NCBI RefSeq assembly: GCF_024701375.2 | Contig: NZ_CP113910.1 | Location: forward strand, 3,968,001 to 4,032,000 | Reading direction: 5' to 3' | Origin: Streptomyces sp. KMM 9044 | GTDB taxonomy: Bacteria > Actinomycetota > Actinomycetes > Streptomycetales > Streptomycetaceae | DNA length: 64,000 nucleotides | Part shown: one piece after another, positions 37,586-46,622 of the stretch | Layout: each line of letters opens with the position of its first letter | How positions within the stretch are numbered: the first letter of the stretch is position 1 | Notes under the pieces: model-generated | The model's database searches: none | Told to the model about the DNA's origin: nothing | The model's input: the letters and a program-made list of their open reading frames with translations, nothing else | Position numbers and translations under genes: made by a program

Positions 37586-39448
37586 ATGCCAGCCACACCC
37601 GACTCCTCGGCCTCGTCGGTGCACCGGCGCAGACGCCGTACGAACCGCCTTCTCGCGACCGCGGCCGGTGTGCTCACCGTCGGCGCGCTGACCGCGGCTG
37701 CCCTGCCCGCCGGTGCGGCGAGTGCCGGCGGGGGCAAGGGCGGCACGTCGCACGGCCACCACGAGGGCCACAAGGGCGGAAAGGGCGACAAGGGCCGCTA
37801 CCAGGACGTGCAGCTGCTGTCCTTCAACGACCTGCACGGCAACCTCGAACCCCCGACGGGCTCCTCGGGCCGGGTCACCCACCTCCACGAGGACGGCACG
37901 ACGGAGACCATCGACGCGGGCGGTGTCGAGTACCTCGCCACCCACCTGCGCAAGGCCCGCAAGGGCAACCGGTACTCCGTGACCGCGGCCGGCGGCGACA
38001 TGGTCGGCGCGTCTCCGCTGCTCTCGGGCCTGTTCCACGACGAACCCACCATCGAGGCGCTGAACAAGCTCGACCTCGACGTCACGTCCGTCGGCAACCA
38101 CGAGTTCGACGAGGGCGCCCAGGAACTGGCCCGGCTGCAGAACGGCGGCTGCCACCCCACCGACGGCTGCTACACGGACAAGAAGTTCAAGGGCGCCGAC
38201 TTCCCCTACCTGGCGGCCAACGTCCTGGACGAGAGGACGGGCAGGCCCGTCCTCAAGCCGTACTGGGTGTGGAAGCAGAACGGCGTCAAGGTCGGCTTCA
38301 TCGGTGTGACGCTGGAGGGCACCCCGGACATCGTGTCCGCCGAGGGCGTCAAGGGCCTGTCCTTCAAGGACGAGGTCGACACCATCAACAGGTACGCCAA
38401 GGAGCTCCAGCGCCAGGGCGTGAAGTCGATCGTCGCCCTGGTCCATGAGGGCGGCTTCCCCGCCTCGTCCTCCTACAACTACGACTGCGACTCCCCGGGT
38501 GCGGGCGACGGCGTCTCCGGCCCGATCGCGGACATCGCCGAGAACGTGTCGCCCCAGGTGGACGCGCTGGTCACCGGCCACACCCACGCGGCGTACGTCT
38601 GCACGATCCCGGACCCGGCGGGCAAGCCCCGCATGGTCACCTCGGCCGCGTCCTTCGGTCGCCTCTACACGGACACGACGCTGACGTACGACCGCCGTAC
38701 GGGTGACATCGCCCGTACGGCCGTGGAGTCGGCGAACCACGTGGTGACGCGGGACGTCCCCACGGCACCGGACATGACCCGGCTGATCGCCAAGTGGGAC
38801 ACCCTCGCCGCCCCCATCGGCAACCGCGCGATCGGACACATCTCCGGTGACATCGTCAAGGACGGCACCGAGTCCCCGCTCGGCGACCTGATCGCCGACG
38901 CCCAGTTGGAGTACGGCAGGACGCTGGACCCGGAGACCGACCTGGCCCTGATGAACCCGGGCGGCATCCGCGCGTCCCTCACCCACGCGGCGAGCGCGAG
39001 CGAGGGCGACGGCGTGGTCACCTACGCCGAGGGCTTCACCGTCCAGCCCTTCGCCAACACGGTCAACCTCCAGGACTTCACCGGCGCACAGTTGGTCCAG
39101 GTCCTCAGGGAGCAGGTGAGCGGCGCGAACGAGGCCTCGACGAAGATCCTCCAGATCTCCGCCGGCCTGACCTACACCCTGGACCTGACCGAGTCCGGCG
39201 CGGACCGGGTGGTCACGGACTCCATCAGGCTGAACGGCGAGCCGATCGACGAGGCCGCCACCTACCGCGTGGCCACGAACAGCTTCCTCGCGGGCGGCGG
39301 CGACGGCTTCACCACCCTCGGCGAGGGCACGGACGACCTGGTCGGCGAGGACGACCTGACGGCCCTGGAGCAGTACCTGACGGCCAACTCCTCGGCGACG
39401 AACCCGATCGCACCGCCGGCGGCGGACCGCATCACGATCGTGCAGTAG
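37586..39448 (+). CDS. Secreted 5'-nucleotidase/metallophosphatase
   Basis: Extracellular enzyme of 620 aa of the UshA/5'-nucleotidase family that releases phosphate from nucleotides. Arg-rich Tat/Sec-like signal (RRRRRTNRLLATAAG ... AGAASAGG), a His/Lys/Gly-rich linker, then metallophosphatase motifs LLSFNDLHGNLEP, GNHEFDEG and TGHTHAAY, and a C-terminal 5_nucleotid_C domain (LMNPGGIRASL, YAEGFTVQPFANTV). GGGGGG precedes the ATG. Likely part of the phosphate-starvation response. Confidence 0.93.
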   Translation: MPATPDSSASSVHRRRRRTNRLLATAAGVLTVGALTAAALPAGAASAGGGKGGTSHGHHEGHKGGKGDKGRYQDVQLLSFNDLHGNLEPPTGSSGRVTHLHEDGTTETIDAGGVEYLATHLRKARKGNRYSVTAAGGDMVGASPLLSGLFHDEPTIEALNKLDLDVTSVGNHEFDEGAQELARLQNGGCHPTDGCYTDKKFKGADFPYLAANVLDERTGRPVLKPYWVWKQNGVKVGFIGVTLEGTPDIVSAEGVKGLSFKDEVDTINRYAKELQRQGVKSIVALVHEGGFPASSSYNYDCDSPGAGDGVSGPIADIAENVSPQVDALVTGHTHAAYVCTIPDPAGKPRMVTSAASFGRLYTDTTLTYDRRTGDIARTAVESANHVVTRDVPTAPDMTRLIAKWDTLAAPIGNRAIGHISGDIVKDGTESPLGDLIADAQLEYGRTLDPETDLALMNPGGIRASLTHAASASEGDGVVTYAEGFTVQPFANTVNLQDFTGAQLVQVLREQVSGANEASTKILQISAGLTYTLDLTESGADRVVTDSIRLNGEPIDEAATYRVATNSFLAGGGDGFTTLGEGTDDLVGEDDLTALEQYLTANSSATNPIAPPAADRITIVQ

Positions 39449-39470
39449 CCGACGGACGTTTCCCGAGGAG

Positions 39471-39520
39471 GGGGCCCGGTGCCTCCGGCAGCCTTGCGAG
39501 GCCTGCCGACGCCGGGCCCC
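39471..39520 (+). terminator. Terminator after 5'-nucleotidase
   Basis: GGGGCCCGGTGCC and related bases pair with CGCCGGGCCCC at 39510-39520, with an inner stem CGGCAG/CTGCCG. Imperfect but strong, 23 bases after the stop and followed by TTCTTCCT. Confidence 0.75.
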
Positions 39521-39561
39521 TTCTTCCTGTCCGCCTTCCTGCCCACGCCCCGTCCGAGCGG

Positions 39562-39801
39562 TCAGACGGCGACCAGGTCGATGACGTTGATGACGACGTG
39601 GCGGTTGGACACGACGTAGGTGACGAAGCCGTTCTGGAAGCCCGCGGACCAGCTGTTGTCCCGATTGCTGACCGCAGGCGGTCCGAACGGGTTGAGAACG
39701 AGCAGCTTCTCGAGGTTCTCGAGCGAGGTCCGCCGGGAGGCCGGTAACGCGGCCTTCCGCTGTGCCGCGCGGTCCACGTACCGGATGACGTAGGCACTCA
39801 C
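39562..39801 (-). CDS. RelE/ParE-like toxin candidate
   Basis: Protein of 79 aa with a RelE-like pattern: YVIRYVDRAAQRKAALP, a helix LENLEKLLVLNP, and strands WSAGFQNGFVTYVVSNRHVVINVIDLV. RelE-family toxins cleave mRNA on the ribosome; ParE relatives hit gyrase. The ATG overlaps the upstream stop by four bases, the usual toxin-antitoxin coupling. Catalytic residues cannot be named confidently. Confidence 0.72.
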   Translation of the reverse strand: MSAYVIRYVDRAAQRKAALPASRRTSLENLEKLLVLNPFGPPAVSNRDNSWSAGFQNGFVTYVVSNRHVVINVIDLVAV

Positions 39802-40124
39802 CGGAGCTCTCCCGCATTGACGGACCGGCCGTCCGCGTCGTAGGCGCGGCCGTCCGCGTCACGGAACAGGAGACCCTCGGTGTCGTCCTTGGCCATGCGC
39901 TCGACGGTGTGCTCGACGTCCTCGAGATACCCCGGTGTGGCGCAGGCGCAGGCGAACGGGAACCACTTGTCGACGGCGGCGTCGAGTGCCGGCTGGTCGA
40001 AGTCGGCGGCAGCGCTCAGCCACTCCTGCTCGAAGGCCTGCAGCCAGTCCCGGCGCCGTTGCAGGGCGTCCCGGATCGCCTCGGGTGTCTTCTCGCAGGA
40101 GTTCGGATCCACCTCGTGGGCCAT
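39798..40124 (-). CDS. DUF6247-like antitoxin candidate
   Basis: Protein of 108 aa, helical and acidic, with KTPEAIRDALQRRRDWLQAFEQEW and ALDAAVDKWFPFACACA, a pattern resembling DUF6247 proteins found with RelE-like partners. AAGGAG lies nine bases before the ATG. Four-base overlap with the toxin-like gene. Probably neutralises the toxin and represses the operon, by analogy only. Confidence 0.7.
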   Translation of the reverse strand: MAHEVDPNSCEKTPEAIRDALQRRRDWLQAFEQEWLSAAADFDQPALDAAVDKWFPFACACATPGYLEDVEHTVERMAKDDTEGLLFRDADGRAYDADGRSVNAGELR

Positions 40125-40179
40125 GGTCGGCTCCTTCTCTCCGGCCGGGGTGTGACCTGTACGCCGGAGGTCCACGGTA

Positions 40180-40444
40180 GAACGCGAGGGGCGCCGGGCG
40201 GCTTCGGCCGTGCGTGTCGCCTGCCACCTGCCCCGACGCGTGCTCCCCGGCCGACCGCGACACGGAGTACGTCCCCCAGCGATTCCGTCGCCCTGGTCGG
40301 CGCGAGAAGCACCGCCCGCTCACCGGCCCCCGGATCACCGAACACGGCTCCGGCATCCGCGAGCACCCGCTCGCCCGAGTCCAGCTGCTCCGCCTGGACG
40401 TCGTCGGCGAGCAGCGACAACCGGCTCCGGCTCCAGTCGTGTTC
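40180..40444 (-). pseudogene. Unidentified protein fragment
   Basis: Directly after the stop of the GNAT gene, the minus strand continues with protein-like sequence WSRSRLSLLADDVQAEQ ... RVLADAGAVFGDPGAGERAVLL ... ATESLGDVLRVAVG and then degenerates into Arg/Pro noise. No start codon with a site. Family unknown. Confidence 0.3.
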
Positions 40445-41224
40445 TCAACCGGCCTCCGGTGCGTCGTAGGAGAACTTGTACCCGGCGAAGTCGGTGACGG
40501 GGACGTATCCGATCCGCTGGTGGAGGACGTTGCTGGTGGGGTTGGCCGGGTTCGTGAACAGGACGACGTCCGTCGCGCCCGCGGCCAGCGCGGCACGGCT
40601 CACCTCGACCGTCACGGCACCCGCGTGGCCGCGGCCCCGGAGGTGGGCCGGGGTGCGGACGGGGTCCACCCGGACCATGCCGCCGGTGATCGAGGTCGTG
40701 GCCGCCACGGAGACGGGAGTGCCGTCCGGGGTCTCCCCGGACGTGAAGTGTCTGTCGCCGAAGCGCGAGTCGGCCCAGGAGCCGGAGTCGATCAAGTCGA
40801 TGGAAGGCTGCTCCCCGACGTCGACGCAGAACCCACGGCACCGGCGGACGACTTGCTCACGGTCCTTCTCGCCCGCGATGCGACCCCGGCCTTCTGGGCG
40901 CGGCCTCGGTGGGGTGAGCGTGCCGAGACGGTAGAGACGAGTCCGCCAGAAGGGTTCCGGCACTGCGCCCGTGTGCTGCTGCCACGCCTCGGCGAAGGCG
41001 GTGGCGGTGTCGTGGTCCGCGATGACGTCGGAGGGGGAGTGGCCGGGCCCGGCCAGGTGAGCGGCGAGGTGGCCGGCCTGCTCGGCAGAGAGGGTGAGGC
41101 CCAGACGGCCGCGCGGAGTGCGGTAAAAGATGGCGCGGACAGGTGGCGCCCGCGCCGGGCCCTGTGTTCCTGTACTCGGCGAATACTCGGCGAAGCGGTC
41201 GTCCTTCCAGGAGAAGCCGCTCAC
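40445..41224 (-). CDS. GNAT acetyltransferase with foreign N-terminus
   Basis: Open frame of 259 codons. From about residue 30 it is a GNAT protein: IFYRTPRGRLGLTLS ... HDTATAFAEAWQQHTG ..., acetyl-CoA motif VRTPAHLRGRGHAGAVTVEVS and the C-terminal NPTSNVLHQRIGYVPV. The first 25 residues (MSGFSWKDDRFAEYSPSTG) instead match the end of bacterial pectinesterases, whose degraded gene lies just upstream in the same direction. The original GNAT start appears lost; the true start in vivo is uncertain and may lie nearer 41130. Confidence 0.7.
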   Translation of the reverse strand: MSGFSWKDDRFAEYSPSTGTQGPARAPPVRAIFYRTPRGRLGLTLSAEQAGHLAAHLAGPGHSPSDVIADHDTATAFAEAWQQHTGAVPEPFWRTRLYRLGTLTPPRPRPEGRGRIAGEKDREQVVRRCRGFCVDVGEQPSIDLIDSGSWADSRFGDRHFTSGETPDGTPVSVAATTSITGGMVRVDPVRTPAHLRGRGHAGAVTVEVSRAALAAGATDVVLFTNPANPTSNVLHQRIGYVPVTDFAGYKFSYDAPEAG

Positions 41225-41420
41225 GTCGGTCCAGGGCGCGGTGCGGACCGCGGCGCCGAGATGGGTGTCGCGGACCGTGGTCTGCGGGTCGAGAAGGCGT
41301 CGCCGCCCGCGTGCCGGGGGCGGCCCGGGTGGAAGGTGCGGTCCGGGACGTCGCCGTTGACCGTGGAGTCGGCGATCAGGAAGCCGTTGCGGCCGGCGGC
41401 CGTGCCCGGGGCGGCACCGT
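41160..41420 (-). pseudogene. Pectinesterase C-terminal remnant
   Basis: In shifting minus-strand frames the sequence reads AGRNGFLIADSTVNGDVPDRTFHPGRPRHAGG, then TVRDTHLGAAVRTAPWTDVSGFSWKDDRFAEY. This follows the CE8 pectinesterase order NGFLIADSTI ... FHLGRPWH ... VVRDTxLGAA ... PWTDMSGFSWKDARFAEYRNTGPGA. The catalytic domain is gone and frameshifts separate the pieces. It runs in frame into the GNAT gene. Confidence 0.65.
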
Positions 41421-41593
41421 GGGCCGGACGGCGGCGGCCGGGGCCGGCGGGAGTGCGATCGCGAGGGGCCCTCCGGCGCGGTGGGGCCGGGGCCTGCCGG
41501 GGTGCTCGCTCATACGGCGATCCGTTTTTTGGGGGGATGAGTCGCCGGTCGGTCGCCGTCGGGCACCGGAAGGCTGCCGCCCCCTCCCGTCGG

Positions 41594-43060
41594 CTACGGC
41601 ACCTCGGGGGGCGGGGTCGGGGCTCCGGGGAGGCGGATCGTGGCCGTGGTGCCTCCGGCGCCGTCCCCGGCGCGGGTCAGGGCGACCTCGCCGCCCGCCT
41701 GCTGGACCGTGCGGGCCACGATGGACAGGCCGAGGCCCGAACCGGGGAGCGCGCGGGCGGTCGGGGAGCGCCAGAAACGGTCGAAGACGTAGGGAAGTTC
41801 GTCGGCGGGGATGCCCGGCCCGTGGTCGCGGACGGTGAGGACGCCGTCGGCGAGGCGGACCTCGACCGTGCCGCCCTGAGGACTGAACTTCACCGCGTTG
41901 TCGAGGATGTTGACCACGGCCCGCTCGAGTGTGGAGGGCTCCGCACGGACGTACCAGGGCCGGACGTCCGCCGTGATGGTCAGCTCCGGTCCGCGCAGCC
42001 GGGCGCGGCGCAGCGCCGACTCCACGGCGTCCTGCCAGGCGACGATCTGCGCACGTCCCTCGTGCTGCCCGGTGTCCGGCCGGGACAGTTCCTGCAGGTC
42101 ACCGATGAGCGCGGCCAGTTCGGTCATCTGTGCCTTGACCGAGGCGAGCAGCGCCTTGCGGTCCCCGGCGGGCAGCGGGCGGCCCGTCTCCTCGCTGCGG
42201 GTGAGGAGTTCGATGTTGGTGCGCAGGGAGGTGAGCGGGGTGCGCAGTTCGTGGCCGGCGTCCGCGATGAGCTGCTGCTGCAGGTCGCGGGAGCTGGCGA
42301 GGGCGGACGTCATGGAGTTGAAGGAGCGGGAGAGGCGGGCGACCTCGTCCTCGGCGTCGTCCGCCACGGGGATGCGGATGCCCAGGTCCTCGGTGCGGGC
42401 CACCTCCTCCACGGCCTCGGTGAGTTCGTCCACGGGGCGCAGGCCGGCGCGGGCGACCGCGAGGCCGGCGGCGGCGGCGCCCAGGACGCCCACGCCGGAG
42501 ACGAGGAGCAGGATCAGCGCGAGGTCGTCGAGTGTCTCCTCGGTGCCCTTGAGCGGTACGGCGACGAGGACGGCGGCCTGCGAACTGGTCAGCGCGCTGG
42601 GGTCGTTGATCACCAGCGGCAGGGTCAGCACGCGTACCTCGGCGCCGTCCTGGTCGGTGCCGTCGCGGTAGCGGCCCGTGGAGCCGTCCCCGGCGCTCGC
42701 GATGACGTCCTGGTCCGACGAGGTGACCTTGATCCTGCCCGACGAGCTGGGGAACAGGCAGACGGTGCCGTCCTCCCTGACCACCTGGGAGAACGTCTCT
42801 CCGAAGCCGCCGCCCCTGCTGTCCCGGGGCGTGTCCGTGCAGTTGCTGAGCGCGCTGCGGATCTCGTCGACCCGCTGCGGCCCCTGGAGCACCGTCGCCT
42901 GCTTCAGGTCGCTGTCGAGCTGCTCGTACAGCTTCCCCTGCACGATGAACCAGCACGTCACCGACACCGCCGCCACCGCGAACGCCACCGCCGCCGCCAC
43001 CAGCAGCGACAGCCGCGCCCGGATCGGGAGCGAACGGAACCTGCGGGCCAGCCTGTTCAC
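41594..43060 (-). CDS. Sensor histidine kinase
   Basis: Membrane kinase of 488 aa: TM1 about 17-40, extracellular domain with two Cys, TM2 about 180-203, HAMP, dimerisation helix with phospho-acceptor H270 ([13 protein letters not shown]), and ATP-binding domain with N-box [11 protein letters not shown]1 DHGPGIP and G2 GSGLGLSI. Architecture resembles MprB-type envelope-stress kinases. Its GTG or ATG start overlaps the regulator gene stop by four bases. The envelope-anchored protease at 44229 may belong to its regulon. Confidence 0.92.
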   Translation of the reverse strand: MNRLARRFRSLPIRARLSLLVAAAVAFAVAAVSVTCWFIVQGKLYEQLDSDLKQATVLQGPQRVDEIRSALSNCTDTPRDSRGGGFGETFSQVVREDGTVCLFPSSSGRIKVTSSDQDVIASAGDGSTGRYRDGTDQDGAEVRVLTLPLVINDPSALTSSQAAVLVAVPLKGTEETLDDLALILLLVSGVGVLGAAAAGLAVARAGLRPVDELTEAVEEVARTEDLGIRIPVADDAEDEVARLSRSFNSMTSALASSRDLQQQLIADAGHELRTPLTSLRTNIELLTRSEETGRPLPAGDRKALLASVKAQMTELAALIGDLQELSRPDTGQHEGRAQIVAWQDAVESALRRARLRGPELTITADVRPWYVRAEPSTLERAVVNILDNAVKFSPQGGTVEVRLADGVLTVRDHGPGIPADELPYVFDRFWRSPTARALPGSGLGLSIVARTVQQAGGEVALTRAGDGAGGTTATIRLPGAPTPPPEVP

Positions 43061-43791
43061 TCCGTGCCGCCCTGACGCAGGGCGTAACCGACGCCCCTCA
43101 CCGTGTGCACCAGACGCGGCTCGCCGCCCGCCTCGGTCTTGCGGCGCAGGTACATGACGTACACGTCGAGGGAGTTCGACGACGGCTCGAAGTCGAAGCC
43201 CCAGACCGCCTTCAGGATCTGCTCCCGCGTGAGTACCTGGCGCGGGTGCGCCATGAACATCTCCAGCAGCGTGAACTCCGTACGGGTCAGCTCCACCTGA
43301 CGCGCACCCCGCGTCACCTCGCGGGTCGACAGGTCCATGCTCAGGTCGGCGAAGGTGAGGACCTCGTTCTCCTCGTCGGCACCGGCCACGGCGGCCGCGT
43401 ACGAGCTACGGCGCAACAGCGCGCGGATCCGGGCGAACAGCTCGTCCAGCTCGAACGGCTTGACCAGGTAGTCGTCCGCCCCGGCGTCCAGTCCCGTCAC
43501 CCGGTCGCCGACCGTGTCCCGGGCGGTCAGCATCAGGAGGGGCGTGGTGTCGCCGGTGGCACGGATGCGGCGAGCGGCGGTCAGTCCGTCCATCCGGGGC
43601 ATCTGGATGTCGAGGACGACCAGGTCGGGCCGGTACTCCGCAGCCTTCTCCAAGGCGTCCGCACCGTCGACGGCGACCTCGGTGCCGTACCCCTCGAAGG
43701 CGAGGCTGCGCTGGAGCGCTTCGCGCACCGCCGGCTCGTCGTCGACGATCAGGATGCGCTGGGGGGCACGGTCGCCTTCTGCGGGGCTCAT
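43057..43791 (-). CDS. OmpR-family response regulator
   Basis: Response regulator of 244 aa: receiver domain with DD at 17-18, phospho-acceptor D61 ([13 protein letters not shown]) and K in YLVKPF, then a winged-helix DNA-binding domain ([26 protein letters not shown] ... [13 protein letters not shown] ... [10 protein letters not shown]). Resembles MprA. Co-transcribed with the kinase through a four-base overlap. Confidence 0.93.
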   Translation of the reverse strand: MSPAEGDRAPQRILIVDDEPAVREALQRSLAFEGYGTEVAVDGADALEKAAEYRPDLVVLDIQMPRMDGLTAARRIRATGDTTPLLMLTARDTVGDRVTGLDAGADDYLVKPFELDELFARIRALLRRSSYAAAVAGADEENEVLTFADLSMDLSTREVTRGARQVELTRTEFTLLEMFMAHPRQVLTREQILKAVWGFDFEPSSNSLDVYVMYLRRKTEAGGEPRLVHTVRGVGYALRQGGTE

Positions 43792-43960
43792 GGGGTCGTG
43801 GTTCCTCTGGTCTGCCGGTGTGCCGGAATGGGAGGGGAGTGCGGCCGGGGGCTCGCCGGGCTCTCAGGATCCCAGGCTCGCACGACTGTCCGGGGCGCGG
43901 AGAGGTACGGTCCCCCGCGGGCCGGCCGTGATCCGGTGGGGGCGGCGGGGGCGGTGGGGA

Positions 43961-44182
43961 TCAGCCGCGCGCGGTACGGCGTCCGCGTCCGCTGGCGGTC
44001 CTGCGGCGGATCGTGGCCGGGGCCGCCTCCGGGACGGCCTCCGGGGCCCGCCGTACCGGCGCGTGCAGTTCGCCCGCGCCCTCCAGGGCGGGCGGGAGAC
44101 CGGCCGGGCCGGCGCCGGGGGCCCGGTGGGCGACCTGTTTGATCTGTTTGATCTGTTTGATCTGAGTGGTCTGCGCGGTCAT
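43961..44182 (-). CDS. Small Pro/Ala-rich protein with IKQ repeats
   Basis: Protein of 73 aa beginning MTAQTTQIKQIKQIKQV, followed by a Pro/Ala/Arg-rich tail ending RRTASGRGRRTARG. The ATG has a GGAG site seven bases upstream. The IKQ repeats come from three exact 9-bp DNA repeats. No family recognised; it lies between the response regulator and the protease and may be Streptomyces-specific. Confidence 0.5.
   Translation of the reverse strand: MTAQTTQIKQIKQIKQVAHRAPGAGPAGLPPALEGAGELHAPVRRAPEAVPEAAPATIRRRTASGRGRRTARG
44135..44161. repeat. Three 9-bp tandem repeats
   Basis: CTGTTTGAT occurs three times without mismatch, with a partial fourth copy. It encodes the IKQ repeats and is AT-rich against a GC-rich background, a likely slippage site. 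Being a multiple of three, copy changes keep the frame. Confidence 0.85.
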
Positions 44183-44228
44183 GGAGGACTCCGCGGGTGA
44201 GAATCTCGTCGGCCGGGTGTGTGACGCG

Positions 44229-45359
44229 TCAGTCCGTGGCGCCGGACCGCAGGTCCGCCAGGTCCGCCTTGACCGTGTCGACCGGGATGGCGAAGCCCAG
44301 GCCCACGCTGCCGGCGTCGGCCGAGGAGTCGCTGCCGCTCGACGAGTACATCGCGGAGTTGATGCCGATGATGTCGCCGTTCATGTCGATCAGCGCGCCG
44401 CCGGAGTTCCCGGGGTTCAGGGACGCGTCGGTCTGGATCGCCCTGTACGTCGTCGTGGAGCCGCCGGTGTCGCCGTTGAACTCCTGGCCGCCGAACTCGA
44501 ACGGCCAACCGCCGCCGGGCTGCCCCTGCTGCTGTCGCTGCCCCCGGCTCTCGTCCGTGGAGACGGTCACGTCGCGGTCGAGCGCCGAGACGATGCCGCT
44601 GGTGACGGTGCCGGTCAGGCCCCCGGGGGAGCCGATCGCCACGACCTCGTCGCCGACCTGCACCCCGTCGGAGTCGCCGAGGGTGGCCGCCGTCAGGCCC
44701 GAGGCGTCCCGGAGCTTGATCAGCGCGAGGTCCTTCGAGCTCTCCGTGCCGACGACGTCCGCGGCGTACGTCTTGCCGTCACTGGTCTGCACCTCGACCG
44801 AGGAGGCACCGCTGACGACGTGGTGGTTGGTGATGATCTCGCCGTCGTCCGTGATGATCACGCCGGATCCGGTGGACGACCCCGCGTTGGACTCGGCGTT
44901 GATCTCGACGATGCTCGGGCCGACCGCCTCGGCGACGCCGGACACCGTGCCCTTCTGGCCGACCGGCACCACGCTGGTGCTGGTCGAGTCGGCGGACGTG
45001 ACGGTGCCGCTGCCGCTGCCGGCCAGCTCCTGGATGCCGTAGGCGGTGCCGCCGCCCACGGCCGCCGCGACGATCGCCACGGCGGCGAGCAGCGCGACCG
45101 GGCCCCGGTTCCGCTTCCGGCGGGGCCTCGGGGCGGCCGGGTCGGCCGCGTGGGTCGAGCCCTCGGGACCCGTCGGGGCCGTCGGGTCCGTCAGGGACGC
45201 GGGGTCCCCGGGACCGGCCGGGTCCGTCGGGGTCGTCTGCCGGTCCGGTGCGTACGCCGGCGGGGCCGGCCACTCCGGGTTCGCGGGGGAGGAGTAGGGC
45301 TGGGGGCCGCCCGTCTGGGGGCTCTCGTACTCGCTGCTGCGGCGAAGGCTCTCGGTCAT
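44229..45359 (-). CDS. Membrane-anchored trypsin-like (HtrA/DegP-type) protease
   Basis: Serine protease of 376 aa: Pro-rich cytoplasmic N-terminus, one membrane helix at about 87-108, then an extracellular trypsin-like domain with catalytic H180 (TNHHVV), D210 (SSKDLAL) and S319 (NPGNSGGAL). The PDZ domain usual in HtrA proteins is absent; the protein ends shortly after GLGFAIPVDTV. A Gln/Gly-rich insert lies near 270-295. Probably envelope protein quality control, perhaps controlled by the neighbouring two-component system. Confidence 0.9.
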   Translation of the reverse strand: MTESLRRSSEYESPQTGGPQPYSSPANPEWPAPPAYAPDRQTTPTDPAGPGDPASLTDPTAPTGPEGSTHAADPAAPRPRRKRNRGPVALLAAVAIVAAAVGGGTAYGIQELAGSGSGTVTSADSTSTSVVPVGQKGTVSGVAEAVGPSIVEINAESNAGSSTGSGVIITDDGEIITNHHVVSGASSVEVQTSDGKTYAADVVGTESSKDLALIKLRDASGLTAATLGDSDGVQVGDEVVAIGSPGGLTGTVTSGIVSALDRDVTVSTDESRGQRQQQGQPGGGWPFEFGGQEFNGDTGGSTTTYRAIQTDASLNPGNSGGALIDMNGDIIGINSAMYSSSGSDSSADAGSVGLGFAIPVDTVKADLADLRSGATD

Positions 45360-45492
45360 GCCGACGAGCCTGGTGCCCGACGATGAGAGCACCCTGAGTG
45401 CCCGCTGAGAAGCCCGACAGAACCTCGTATGCCCGATATGAAGGCGGCGAGGCCGCCCTCCTCCCACCGGGTCCGGAGTGCGGAGTTTGGTG

Positions 45493-46515
45493 CTATCCGC
45501 AGCCGCAGGAGCGGCGGATCACCAGTTCGGACGGGAAGATCTTCAGCCGCTCGCGCTGCGAGCCGGCCACCCGCAGCCCGTCGTCGAGGACGAGGTCGAC
45601 CGCCTCGCGCGCCATCCCCGAGCGGTCGGAGGCGACCGTCGTCATCGGCGGGTCCGTGAGCCCCGCCTCCTTGATGTCGTCGAACCCGACGACCGCCAGC
45701 TCGCCGGGCACGTCGATGCGCAGCTCACGGGCCGCGCGCAGTACGCCGACCGCCTGGTCGTCGGTGGAGCAGAAGACCGCGGGCGGGCGGTCGGGCCCGG
45801 AGAGGATGTCGAGCCCGACGCGGTAGGCGTCGTAGCGGTTGTACGGGGCCTCGAAGAGGCGGCCCTCGGTCGGGATGCCGGCGTCCTTCATGGCCCGCCG
45901 CCAGCCCTCGACGTGGTCGGAGACCGGGTCGCCGACGGAGGGGGTCTCGGCGGTGCCGCCGACACAGGCCACGTAGGCGTTGCCGTGTTCCAGCAGGTGG
46001 CGGACGGCGAGCTGGGCGCCCCCGAGGTCGTTGGTGACGACGGCGACGTCGTCGATGGCCTCGGGCCGCTCGTGCAGCAGGACGACCCGGGCGTCCCAGG
46101 CGTCTATCTCCGCGGCGGCCAGGTCGTTCAGCGCGTGGCTGACCAGGATCAGTCCGGAGACGCGCATGCCGAGGAACGCCCGCAGGTAGTGGACCTCGCG
46201 CTCGCCGACGTAGTCGGAGTTCCCGACGAGCACCATTTTCCCGCGCTCGGACGCCGCCTGTTCGACCGCGTGCGCCATCTCCCCGAAGAAGGGCTGGCGC
46301 GCGTCCGGCACGATCAGGCCTATGAGGTCCGTCCGCCGCGACGCCATCGCCTGGGCGACCCGGTCCGGGCGGTACCCCAGTTCCTTGATCGCGGCGAGTA
46401 CGCGTTCGCGCGTGGCCGGGGCGACCGGCCGCGGTCCGTTGTTGATGACATAGCTGACGACGGCGGTGGAGGTACCCGCCAGCCGAGCCACGTCATCCCT
46501 AGTCACCTTGGCCAC
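45493..46515 (-). CDS. LacI-family transcriptional regulator
   Basis: Repressor of 340 aa with an N-terminal LacI helix-turn-helix and hinge ([23 protein letters not shown] ... [11 protein letters not shown]) and a periplasmic-binding-like sugar domain ([15 protein letters not shown] ... [20 protein letters not shown]). Ends with RSCGCG. TAGACT lies exactly six bases before the GTG, indicating a leaderless mRNA. No sugar genes adjoin, so the target is unknown. Confidence 0.9.
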   Translation of the reverse strand: MAKVTRDDVARLAGTSTAVVSYVINNGPRPVAPATRERVLAAIKELGYRPDRVAQAMASRRTDLIGLIVPDARQPFFGEMAHAVEQAASERGKMVLVGNSDYVGEREVHYLRAFLGMRVSGLILVSHALNDLAAAEIDAWDARVVLLHERPEAIDDVAVVTNDLGGAQLAVRHLLEHGNAYVACVGGTAETPSVGDPVSDHVEGWRRAMKDAGIPTEGRLFEAPYNRYDAYRVGLDILSGPDRPPAVFCSTDDQAVGVLRAARELRIDVPGELAVVGFDDIKEAGLTDPPMTTVASDRSGMAREAVDLVLDDGLRVAGSQRERLKIFPSELVIRRSCGCG

Positions 46516-46622
46516 GCGCGGAGTCTACGCGGATATAACCGGCTGGGGCAGAGCGTGAACGACCTTGTGAACAGCACGGAAACGGCTCGCGTGTGCGGGC
46601 GCGGCGCTCGTGCGGGCGCCGT

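Noticed and set aside
37562..39862. Minus-strand open frame of 766 codons
   Set aside because: Antisense shadow of the 5'-nucleotidase.
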